Of a stretch of DNA of 64,000 nt, positions 24,691 through 54,531 are shown piece by piece. The notes under the pieces are model-generated. The model was given only the letters and a program-made list of their open reading frames with translations. It did not search any database and was not told where the DNA came from. The translations under genes and the position numbers were made by a program. The stretch covers positions 734,501-798,500 of the forward strand of contig NC_060113.1 in the NCBI RefSeq assembly GCF_021155765.1, given 5' to 3'. Origin of the DNA: Diprion similis (taxonomy: Eukaryota; Arthropoda; Insecta; Hymenoptera; Diprionidae). The first letter of the stretch is position 1. The number at the start of each line of letters is the position of its first letter.

Positions 24691-26999
24691 CCAAGCTAAC
24701 CGTAGTGTAAGGAGTACCTGGTAGAAATTCTTACTCTGGAAATCTGTATATATACACGATATATATACATGAATTTTCGTCCGAAATCAGGCAATCATCC
24801 TACGTCTAAGAATGTGGAAATTCGTAAATTTCTGTATGAAATACTAATTTTAGTAATTCTTCAGAGAATTGCAGAGGCTGTCGCAGGGAACCTATAAAAA
24901 TTTCATAGATGATTTCTTTCAATATGACCTCAGCGGTTTTTCCCTGTTTCTGTGTCGCGCGATTCGCAAAATTTGGCAAAGTCATAAAATACATTGCACA
25001 GTATTACCTAGAAACGCAAAAAAAAAAGAAAAGAAAAAGAAATCACCAGTGTCGGGACGTTGGAACTGATAAGACGAAACATAACGGAAACAAAACTAAT
25101 CTGTGTACCTGCAATTTTACTCGTAATACTCGTAACAATTAACATTTAGTTGTGTAAATGTGTGTTCGTACGTACCTTACGTATAATTATTATTAGATAT
25201 TTAGCCTACGGAAAACAAGGTTTATTATAGCACTATAATACAATTTTATACCTGTATAAGAAATCGTTTGAACGAAGTTTGTATATTTTGAGTTATAATC
25301 CTGTAGCTTTGCTTGTGTATTTTGCTATTTTTATAATTTTCTTTTTCCTTTTGTCGTGTATCTTTTTCTCTGCAATAATACAAGACGACTATTTTCCTTA
25401 AGTCTGAGACTCGATTCTGAACTTGGATAAAGACAAGTAATATTGTCTAACCATACGTTAATACTTCGTTGTAAAAATATAACTACGCAAACGTGTGTAG
25501 CTCATTCGAGTTTTATTTTTATCGACGATTCTGGACGTAGAACTGTACACATGACAGTCACAAAGATCTAATCTAATATCCGTCGGCGAAACAGGTGTTC
25601 TTTGAAGATCTACCGAAACGATGACGCGTCTCGCTTCTCAATCTCTCTGACGTTTCATACGCAGCTAGCTAGCTAGCTGAACAGATCTGGCGGCGTGTTT
25701 AAAAACAGAAAAAAAATTCGCTAATACAGAAGCGATTCCTCCGTGTTTATAGAAAACAAGGTAAAATCGTCTATGACAGTCGTGACATCCGCGTTGACAA
25801 GCTGACGTTTTTATTCCTTCATTCTCTCACTTCTATTATAGGTATCTAAAACAGATATCAAGATTAAATTTGATCGATCCTTGTGCCGTTATCACAGTCT
25901 AGTGATAAATCTCAGTCAATTGCAGCTGCATAGCGCGATGGATAACGGTGAGAATATTATTTTGGTTAAAAATTTTCGTGTTAAGAAAAAAAAACTAGCC
26001 GTTCAATACCCAACTCTTTGCGTATGTTTATAAATTATTATTTTTTTCTTTCTCTCTATCTCTCTCTCTCTTTCTTATTAAACACTATATATTTTTCAAT
26101 AAATTGATAACACATATGCATATTAAACGTGGCAAAATGATATATTAGTATTACCGAGCTCACTCGTTACCCTCGTGCCTTGACGAGCTATAAAGTAGCG
26201 AAGTAAATATTTACCTGCACTGAATGCACCGAGTATTGTGTTTCCTCTCGGTATAATTCACGTGATGTACCCGTCTATATAGGAAAAATGTAATTACGCG
26301 TAAACTGACGCAGCCATATGTACACGCATATACACCATATTCATACTCATGCACATCTCTGAGTGATGCAAGGTAATAACCACTGGTAATAATTCCGTTG
26401 TGCAGTACTGCAGTAATACTGCAGTAGAGAAACAATTACGTAACTTGTAACGATGTAACGTTTTGATCGTTCGCTCGTTTAATAGCTCTGCGCAATTACA
26501 GCCTCTGTATGTATATACATATATACAGGTATAATCAACGCCGTATAACCGCAATGCATATGTCTTATTATTCGGGAGTACGTTACGCGTGTTCGACGAA
26601 AAACCAATTTGAAACTACGCAGCATTTCGACCTCTCTCTCTCTCTCTCTCTCTCCGAATGTTGCGTTATACTGATTTAAAGATATTACAAAAAATGGGGA
26701 AAAAGTAGGTAGTAATGAAAAAATTGTTATATTTTTATAAGGCATTATCAAATGTATTTAATTCCCAAGGGAGGAGGGGGGGAGGGGGGAGTAAAAGTCA
26801 TTTTTACGTAATATTTTACAAGTAGGAATGTGCATAATAGACATTTACCATTGCGACACACAAGCTATGAGATTTATTTTTTCACTTTTAATATGCAACT
26901 TCATTTGTATAAAATTCTTGAAAATCCTTTCATGTTCGACCAGCAGATAGGAGGAATTTCGGCCACGGCTAACGATCAATTCGAGACGATAAATGACGG
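24691..26999. other. 3'UTR/intergenic stretch
   Basis: Nothing beyond 3'UTR-like AT-rich DNA, a CT run at about 26633-26654, and a G-rich tract at about 26768-26791. No gene seen on either strand. Confidence 0.55.
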
Positions 27000-27298
27000 A
27001 TGGGTGGTATCGCGTGCCTGTGCAACGGTTTATCGAAGAGATTAAAGCCCGTTAAAAAACCTGGGGAAGCTTCGTCAGCCTGCTGCGAGTACTGCGGGTG
27101 GGAAGTTGAGACCGGACACGCGATAGCCGTTGGACTCGGTATCTTGGAAGGAAAACGTCTCTTCCTCCTTGCTGTGGGGATATTTGCCGAGTGGAACGTG
27201 ATCCGGTTCGCTGGCGGGTTCGTCCCCCTGGTCCTGACGGTCCTGTCTGCCTGTCTAGGCGGCCCAGCAGCCTTCGCCACAGTCTTCGCAATCCAGAA
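27000..27298 (+). CDS. Tetraspanin, coding exon 1
   Basis: Encodes TM1, FAGGFVPLVL and TM2, ending in AA before GTAAAG; the split Lys codon is completed by the next exon. The start codon is uncertain. Confidence 0.7.
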
Positions 27299-29107
27299 GT
27301 AAAGATAAACTCTCACAATCAAGTTCATAAACGTTATCTCCGAGCAGAGTTGGAAATTGAATGATTCTCGGTATAGTAGCGCCTGAGTGAGTCCTGCGGT
27401 GACTGACTTGCAATCAGCATCAACATTTATACGGATACATGTACATCACTCGAAGTGCACGTGAAACGTGTGTGTTTCAGCTTGATGACTCGTTTCCTCG
27501 ACGTTTCACAGAAGCGTGAAACACTCGAGTGTCGCTTTGTACTATTTATTTATCGCGCCTACTCTGCACCGATGATAAAACGCAATTTTGCGCAACGGCA
27601 GAGTTTACCACTTGATCCTCTTAGCAAAGGATCCCGCAGAATCATTATGGAAATTGGCTGGATTTTTAGGATATCATAGAACATATTCTCCCGATCAATA
27701 ATTCCACATGGATACAAGTCCCAAAAGTAATCAGTAGTTTTCGAAGTCTCGTCTCGATCTTAATGGTTCATGGATGGAATCAATCACAGCTTTCTACCTA
27801 GATCTTTGAGAATCAACCGTCTAGTTTTTTGAGTGATTTTTTTGTGATTCCGAGTCCCCTTGATGCTTCGTAATTCATGATAGTCTGGGAATCCATAGAT
27901 AAAAAAAAAAACCTGGACACCTTTCGTTCAAAGGATGCATCTCGGAAGCTAATGATTTCTGGGACTTATATCCATGAGAAGTGTTCAGCAGGACATGTAC
28001 TACAATATACCGAAAATCTAGCCGATTCAACCGTAGACCAATTTCCATAAGGATTCTATGGGGTCCTTTTCGACGCCAACCGTTCGTTAAACCAACCTTC
28101 CCGAAATAACAGACGTCGACGGGATCCCCGGTTCCCGTGTCTCAGGAGACTCCTTAAGTGCCTGTCAATCGCTGTTCTCTTCTGCGCCCTCATGAACGTC
28201 GCCGTTATCGGCACCTTCGGTGCTTACCTCAACATACGGCGAGAGGATATCGCCGGCGTTTTCAACGCCTCGATGATGCTCTACGCGGAGGAATCGTGGC
28301 ACAAAACCACCATCGACCAGCTCCAGTTCACCTTGCAGTGCTGTGGTCACGCCAAGTATAGCGACTGGATCGCGTTCGATTGGCAGGTTAGAATTTGCTC
28401 GTGTTCTTTTAGCATATCCGGTTTCTTGCCTTTTCACACGAAGGTTCTACGTCGTTTGTTGTTATACCTGTAGTTCTACAACACCAACTAATTCCCTACA
28501 CCTGGAAACAGAAATCGGACTATGCATCACGAGACGAGATGTCGAGCCAGCGGAGGATTTCTGATGAGGACTTCCGGCCCATGGCAGTGCCCTTCAGCTG
28601 TTGCAGGCTCCGATCTATGAGGCCCTGTTTTCACATGGACTTTACCATGGACACAGATACCATAAACGATAAAGGCTGCGCCGAAGTCTTGAGCCGCCTG
28701 GTTTTCCGCAGTGCCGCACTCGCTTACTGCGTTTCCGCCTTCCTCGTTCTTACGCAGGTCCTTCTAGCCATCCTCGTGCTGAAAGTAGGCTGTTCTTAGT
28801 TTCCAAGTGTAAAGTTAATCGATTAATCGATTCATCGTCGATTTCGGTTAATCCTTATTCCAATTATTCGAATCAAATTGAAACCGTTGATTAATCGAAA
28901 AAGCGACGAGTAATCGATTAATCGCACCGCACTGGTAATAAGGTTCAAGTTGTTGATCTGAACTCGAATCGTAATAACTGCGATCTTCCGCAGATCGCCA
29001 AGAGACCTTTTCGATCGGATTCTCCATCCCTCTGCGAATGCACGGAAAAATGTCCGTCTGTATGCCCGCTGCTGGATCACCAGTCCAGTGCATCGTACGT
29101 GAGGTAG
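27000..29107 (+). CDS. Tetraspanin, peripherin/ROM1-like
   Basis: Four coding exons (27000-27298, 28146-28386, 28512-28784, 28994-29107) with phases 2, 0, 0 give 308 residues. Hydrophobic segments lie at about 44-64, 72-97, 104-126 and 245-270. The large extracellular loop has CCG at 165-167 followed by YSDWIAFDWQ, then PFSCC (210-211), PC (219) and GC (236). CCG plus a DWF/DWI..W sequence and PFSCC mark the peripherin-2/ROM1 branch of tetraspanins, which organise plasma-membrane domains. The C-terminal tail (272-308) is Cys/Pro-rich. A TGA in frame at 26994-26996 means the first exon starts at ATG 27000 or further right; this Cys-rich N-terminus is the least sure part. Introns 1 and 3 each hold a foldback element. 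Confidence 0.82.
27600..28095. mobile_element. Long foldback element in tetraspanin intron 1
   Basis: About 27624-27755 matches, with gaps, the reverse complement of about 27935-28070. Shared stretches include TTATGGAAATTGG, CATGGATA(C/T)AAGTCCCA and a diverged GGATTTT block. The spacer is about 180 bases. No transposase is encoded. It looks like an old MITE or foldback element, or two opposed copies of one repeat. Edges are approximate. Confidence 0.7.
28146..28386 (+). CDS. Tetraspanin, coding exon 2
   Basis: Starts after CCGTGTCTCAG and ends before GTTAGA. It encodes TM3 and the first half of the large loop with the CCG motif. Confidence 0.85.
28512..28784 (+). CDS. Tetraspanin, coding exon 3
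   Basis: Starts after GGAAACAG and ends before GTAGGC. It encodes the rest of the loop (PFSCC, PC, GC) and TM4. Confidence 0.85.
28820..28924. repeat. Inverted repeat in tetraspanin intron 3
   Basis: Arm 28820-28853 pairs with 28889-28924. Both read CGATTAATCGATT, a short mismatch, TCGTCG, then a diverged end. The 35-base loop contains a further near-palindrome around TTCGAATC. The whole stretch can fold as one long hairpin. Confidence 0.85.
28994..29107 (+). CDS. Tetraspanin, last coding exon
   Basis: Starts after ATCTTCCGCAG, phase 0, and encodes a 37-residue Cys/Ser/Pro-rich cytoplasmic tail ending in TAG 29105-29107. Confidence 0.75.
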   Translation: MAKRPFRSDSPSLCECTEKCPSVCPLLDHQSSASYVR

Positions 29108-29572
29108 ATAAATGAATCGATCATCGTTTCGCTTCGCGATCTTGTTCGAGCTTCGACTATACTGCATTGGGCTTCAAACGAGGCTGAAGCCAGCAGCCAG
29201 AATTATCAGCCAAACGATTTAACGGTCATTCGAATATCGTAGTGAAGTCCGAAAATCAAAATTTGGTGAAATACCTCGAGCTCTCAATGCTTTTATAGAA
29301 TTATGAGGATGAAACTGAACTATATTATTCTATTACCTGGAAATCAAACACGTACGTTCGGCTGCTAACTCTGGCTTCAGTTTTACTTTTTTACTACTTT
29401 TAAATTTCCCTCTTCGATCTACGGCGCATGCGCAAGCGGTGGAAATTTGAAACGCGTGGAAATGGAACGCGCCAAAGTACTCGACAGGCGTGAAACGGGG
29501 GTAAAGTGGTGAACTTGAAATGTGCGCTGTGGGTCGATTTGGAGGGTTGGAAATATTTTCCCATCCTATTAA

Positions 29573-29899
29573 ATGGCATTTCTTCAATTTAACTTAAGCT
29601 CAACCAGCAACACCTCAGCTGGTAGCGATCGTGCAAACTCGTCGACAGCAAAGAACAGAAGAAGAATTGTGAAGCTGAGTACGATCTCCAGCCGTAGTTC
29701 CGAGTCCTGCAGTAGCTCGTCACCGTCGCCGCCTCCGTCCTCGGAAAAGTCGAAGACTAAGTCCGCGAAGAAGACGTCATCAGCCAGGACGCGGTGCGAC
29801 GGCGGCTGCGGCGCTGCCAGAATCCGTCCGAGTCTTCACACCGAGCATCGAGTTCCTAAAAAACGGTGTAGCCAAAAACGCGCGGTCCGACCGAGCTGA
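29573..29899 (+). CDS. Uncertain Ser-rich ORF
   Basis: A 108-residue open frame starting MAFLQFNLSSTSN, with long Ser/Pro/Lys-rich, low-complexity sequence and a CDGGCGAAR stretch. I do not recognise it. It lies in CG-richer DNA about 470 bases after the tetraspanin stop. It could be a first exon or a small gene, but composition alone can create such a frame. No splice partner was found. Confidence 0.25.
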   Translation: MAFLQFNLSSTSNTSAGSDRANSSTAKNRRRIVKLSTISSRSSESCSSSSPSPPPSSEKSKTKSAKKTSSARTRCDGGCGAARIRPSLHTEHRVPKKRCSQKRAVRPS

Positions 29900-31110
29900 C
29901 GTCACTAATACGAGCCATCTTGATGGTAATACATATACCGATTTGGTTCACACCTGAGGAATCCGGGAAGAGATCCAAGATCGATGGAGATTATTATGTA
30001 ACGAATTTACTCGCCGTTTATAATTTGTCTTGCGACTTCGATCTCATTGTCTCGATTCGAATCTCACGTACGTGTTTTCGCGAGAAGAATTTGCGACCCA
30101 AGTATATGTAACGTACTATATATATATATGTATAACCGGTTTCCGATGGATACGTAGGTACCTTATTTATTACACACGTATGCCGAATGAGATGGCAAGA
30201 GAGAAGAAGAAGAAGAAGGAGAAGAAGAAAATCAATAGGCACGAGAGGAAGTGAAGGGCTGCAGTGTGGATCACAGGGAGCGGGAACCTGGTTCTGCGGC
30301 CTCGTTGTGGCCACGGATTTCATACCGATAAATTAATCCACCAAGGCAGATAAATTCCGTATGAAGTACGAGGTACCAAACGTGAAGCGTCGAGATTAAG
30401 GGCTGCGTGGGCGATAGAATATCAGCAATGCTCCGTTTCTCATTCGACTTTTTAACGGCGCCATCGTACCTACGTGGCATGAAAGAGAGAAGCTGCATAA
30501 ACTGCAGTGAATTCTCCGCTTCCCGCAGCGCCGATGCATCGAGATTTATAATTTATATCCGTATAATATCCTGCTAGTCTGCAGCACGAGATTGCATGCG
30601 CCCGATCGATGCAAGGACACCTGTGTACCTCTGGCACAACGCATTAATATATCGCAAAAAGCTTGATCAATCGCTTTTTCGATACTTTTTACTTCTACAT
30701 CATACGAGCCACACGAAGCTGATAATGGCGCCGGTTAATTATTATCTCCCGTGTCTTCGGTGTGAATGTGTTTTTAATTAATTTTAACTCGTAACTGTTG
30801 ATAAATAACGATCTATACGGAGGCGTCTACAACCGTTGATCGATATGTTATTCTGTGTATCTATGTACGGATTTTATCTATAAAGCATATACATATATTG
30901 GGTATGAGCACGTAATCTGAGTCACGAATATTTACGTATTCGTTGAAAAATTTGGGACTGAGGTATATTTCGATCTTGAAAAACTGCAGTTTCAAACCTG
31001 AGGCGGAACCCTAGATGCTGAATCCAATGGTTTCAATATCCTTACTCATTCCTCTCTGAATACGTATAATATTGCGTACTTTTTTCTGAAAATTTATTTT
31101 ACGGATACCC

Positions 31111-31239
31111 AACTTAAAGTCGTCAAAAAGACGTCTTATGCACCATTTCCTGACGTCTATGAGGCATGAAGATATCTTTTATTCACCAGAAAATGGCGCG
31201 TAAGACAACCTTTAGACGTCTTTTCGACGCCTTTAAGTT
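31111..31239. mobile_element. MITE-like foldback element
   Basis: The left arm 31111-31152 pairs with 31187-31239 in inverse orientation: AACTTAAAG(T/G)CGTC(A/G)AAAAGACGTCT and then CCATTT(C/T)CTG, with an 11-base insertion in the right arm. Length is about 130 bases with a roughly 34-base loop and no coding capacity. No clear target-site duplication was identified. Confidence 0.75.
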
Positions 31240-33594
31240 TTCTACTGTCTTGGTACATTATACGTTATACTTAACAAAGATGACCGTTGACGCGGAATTA
31301 TAACTCGGAGCGATGGTTATCGTCGGGAATTTTGCGGTAAAGCAAGACCCGCGAATGGCGAGTATTTATAATCCCTCGGCGCTCGGTTTCTAACTCCTTA
31401 ATTGCGATAAGAATTGCGTACAACGGAGGCACCAGGGTAATGTGCATGGTACTATGAATTCTTCTTTGATTAGAAAATAATATCAATTATACCATCAAAG
31501 ATCTAACGAGGAGATAATGGCTTCGTAGATACCTAGCTATAGTATAACAGACGATTTGGTGGGCGGGACGAATGCTCTCGTCTTCACACAATGTGACAAA
31601 TTTCATCAACCTATATAACGTTGTACACATGCACTGTTGACGATTGGCTGACCTGCGTTTAAATTGGATATAAACACGGGGAGAAGGAACTGCGGGGAGG
31701 GGGGGAAAATCGGTTCGACTATTCATTCACGTGCTAGATGCAGAGACTCAGTGTATACGCGACTCGATTCCTTGCCAGACGCGAAATCATCCAGAGACCG
31801 GAGGAACTGAGCTGCAATCCTCAACAATTCTATCCTCTTCGATTCAACCCAATGGAATTTGCTCAGTGATCGGCGTAGAAGAGTAATCCCAACATATGTT
31901 ATCCAATTTTATAATATAGAGAATATACTTTGATATAAGTTTTGACAAAACTTAGATGAGGTTGGTATATATTATAATATAGGCAGAAAATGAACTTACA
32001 TCGCCGTTACTATTTCATTGATTTATTCACTTGTACAGGTTTATTATTTTTTTATTTTTTTTTTCCCAATCTACATTTTTTTTTTTTTTTTTTTTTTTTT
32101 TATTACTATAATAAAACAATACTTAGATATAATTATATTTATTTCAACATAATTTATTCCTGTTTTTTCTTTCTTGTCAGAGTACACGGTGTGGAAATTG
32201 GCAGTGAGATAATTCCTGGGATAGCCATAACGTAAGTGTAACAATATGTGTGTGTGTGTGTGTGCGTATAAGAAAAAGGAACAAGAAACTGCTTGAGTAA
32301 TAAATGTACGGGGAATTCAAACGACGTTTTCTTATCAATTTCAACGAGGCGAGTATTACAGTGGAAAAGTTATTGCAGCAGTGTAAAGCTGTGCGAATTA
32401 ACTTATATATATATAACTTATATTATATATATATATAAATATACACATATTATTATAATATGCTTAAATCGTCGGTCGTCATTTTTCGCGTTCTGTAGCT
32501 CGTCCAAATATAACTCCCAACGATCACTGCTAATTCATTTTTCATCAATATCCTAACGAAATAAATTGCTAAATAAATACGTGCAGCACCACTATAAATA
32601 TACCATACACGCGGTGTATGTACATGAATTTATGAAGTACATGCGGAGTATAAATACAAGCAAACAAAAAAAGATGGTTATAATAAAGAAGCAAGAGTGC
32701 CGCGCGCGAAATTCGAAAATAGAACGTCTATCAGCGCGCGTTTATTCAAATTGTTCCGGTTTCTCGTGTTTTTTTTTTTCGGTTCGTTTTTTTTTTTTGT
32801 CAATTATTCGTCCGTGACACTTCGATTATCTATCGAATCTCAAAAGACTCGTAGATCGTTGCTTAGTCTGAAGAGGATGTCGAAAAATGGTCTTGAGAAG
32901 ATAAACTTCGCTGTTTCCATAACCTGGTGATGGACGTTGATCGCGAACTGTTTGTCTGGAAAATATGTGAAAAATATTGAATATAGCGTTGAATCGTTGT
33001 AATTTTGAATTGGAGTTTCGCAAAAGGGCGACGCTTTCGTCTCTGCAGGTCGTTTCAAAGCCGTTGCAGTTGCACACCGCACATCGTTCTCATTGTTGCG
33101 GGTTTCTCGCCGACTATGACTGGTTCTACTTATGTATATGCAACTCTATTATTACGCGCTGCGCGCGCAGTACGAGTTTAAAAGAGACGCTGCGCGAATT
33201 ATTTCCCGTCTAGTCCATGGATCGCGAGCAATTGAATTCTCATAATAAAATTAAAAACGTGTGAATGAAGAAGAAAATAAAGAAAGAAAACACATCCGTA
33301 TACACGAGCGGTCGATCGTTTGAAATATAAATTCTGCGGTTTGTCGAACTTCGGATCTGTATGTATTTTTTGCTACACAATACGAGTAATATCGAATGAA
33401 GAATGTTTATTAGGAATGACTTATACACTAAAATGTGTATATTTTATAGATATTTTTTACATTTATATTCATGATACGTGTAATGTAAAGCATTAGAGTG
33501 ATCCTTTCTTGTATTGCACATTTGCACAGGTATTCGGTCTTATTTTATACCTGACAAACACACATCCGTAAAACGATACACTTTCCTCGTACGC

Positions 33595-33595
<1 letters not shown>

Positions 33596-33649
<54 letters not shown>
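33596..33649. repeat. (GA)n microsatellite
   Basis: A nearly perfect GA run of about 54 bases with one AAAG interruption. Confidence 0.95.
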
Positions 33650-33653
<4 letters not shown>

Positions 33654-35793
33654 TGAAGACGGAAATATCGTCGCTTCTAAATATCAGCCGAAAGAGAAGC
33701 GGCATGCAGACGACAGTCGTGGCGTCGCGACGCCGCGAGCTGCACAATTAGTGATTTGATGAGGGTTTATTAAATCTCCGGAGTGCATTTGCCCAGAAAA
33801 TTATCTTTATTAAAAGAGAATAACAGAAAACATCGGTATATAGTAATAATAATGTAAGAATTTTATTAACTCATCCAGCTATTAATATTAGAAATTTGAA
33901 TTCTTGATTTGAATTTCGAACGCATAGAAGCGGCCGTATAAACTGCACGATTGACTAACATCATCTGGTGAGTTAATCAAAATACTTTGTCGATTCATTG
34001 ACGTATTAGCGTATGGAAAAATAAACGCGATAAAAAGTAAAAAAATAAACATTTCAGAGTTATATATAATACATATGCACACGTTCGGCTTATGAAACGT
34101 AAACCGAAGACACAGCAGCCTTAAATGACACATATATGTATATATAGTTGTTAGAGCGCGCGATATTCCCTACAATAAACCAATGAGAAAGAGGACAAAA
34201 AAATGTAGTTCGTAGAAAACGGCTCTTGTTATATCGCTTGCCTTCGGTATGTGTATATATACGTATGTGTATAATATGTGTTTAATCGGATTGCGTTCTA
34301 CATCTCTTGCAAGATTGACTTCTCTTATTTTAAAATACATTTTATTTTTATTTTACACCTTCTCTTTTCGGTCTGTACATATACAATATATATACATTTA
34401 TACACACAAATCGTACAATCCATAAAACTTTACAGCTCATCTTTAAAATCAAACGTTTATTAGCCAGCCATTATATGCCGCAGGTTCCATAATTAACCGA
34501 AAGGAATTGATCGATCCGAATGTGTGCGTCGTTCGTTTTATTTCTATTACGTATTTCCTCAAAGATTTAACAGGAGGTTTGAAAATATCCCGAGTCGTTA
34601 AAACAAAATCAAATCGTTAATCAGTTTCACGGATCGGTATGCTACTGCCGCCGTAGTAAAGCCGTTAAATGTCCCGATCGGTAAATCGGCAAGCACGCAT
34701 GTGCTACACGTCGGTTAATAAATTCCAACCAGGTTATACAACATCCTCTGTGTAACGTATCGATAAAACTTTCAGAAACCAGAGAGAATACAAAAAAAAA
34801 AACCCCATCTGTCATATTATAGTTTCGAAGATTGACTCTGACGCATCGCATCGATCGATATTCTACAAATGTCGAATTACAATACAGGAAAAGATAACTA
34901 TACTAAACTCTTAAGAAAGGCGATAAGAAAACGTCTCGACACGGGCTTTCGATCCCAACCTAAAAAAAAGGGGTACAATACATATAGCGATATAGCATAC
35001 AGGTATACGTTTAACCAGCGAGGTCAATGCGTCCCTCAGTTTTCTTCGCTCCTACGCCGCTGGCTTTGCACGCGTTTGAGGTTGGAACCGAGCGAGGTCG
35101 CTTTCGAGTTTTTGAACACGTTTCTCGGCTGCGGCTGGACGGCGATAGGGTCCCTGGGTGTGGGGGGGGGGCAGCAGAAGGGGGGGGATCAAGTCTGCGC
35201 GGTTGGATTAGTAAGTTCAGTTCCAAGTCGTCCGCCTTACAGACAGCATAGCATGTGCCCACCAGTCCATAGCCACGTACACGTCTACCTGCCGCACCAC
35301 CAGCCCCACAATAAACTCGTCTCGTACGGCTACCGCTAGGGTCAGACCGATCGTGAAAAAAAACCACTCGTGGGGCCCACGTGTGTGTGTGTGTGTACTG
35401 TGTATGTGTTTGTTTTTGATTTGGTTCGCGGTGGGTTGACACAGGCTTCTTCGAGTCGGTCCGCTCGGTCGTTTCGATGCAGAGATAGATCCGGAGTTTG
35501 TTACCTGCTGTTCAGTGATTGATTTGCTACCTAGGTTTTTTTTTTTTATTTCTTACTACTATTACTACCTATTATGATATTTTCCTGGATATTCACGCTG
35601 CATTGACATCGTGTTTCATTTCATATTCATATATTTGTCATCAAAGTTCGCCAACCGTCGATTTCTGATCGTTGAAACAAAAAACGTGCGCGCAACGCTC
35701 AATTGTCAACGTTCGAAATTATTACAGCTGCGACGACCGTTACGACTGCGTTTTATCACGGAGGAGAGGAAGAAGACCTTTGACGAAGACAAG

Positions 35794-54531
<18,738 letters not shown>

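Larger units (their letters stand above)
29900..35793. other. Intergenic region and dioxygenase 5'UTR
   Basis: No gene seen. Notable content: a foldback element at 31111-31239, poly-T tracts near 32050-32100, GT run near 32247-32264, GA run at 33596-33649, and G-tracts near 35160-35188. The right end (35450-35793) should include the dioxygenase promoter and 5'UTR, but no clear core promoter element was found. Confidence 0.55.

Noticed and set aside
26969-27328. 119-codon frame (-)
   Set aside because: Antisense of tetraspanin exon 1; the + strand phase fits the next exon and the membrane segments.
34869-35442. 156-codon (+) and 143-codon (-) frames
   Set aside because: They overlap on opposite strands with G-tracts and GT repeats; no domain in either.
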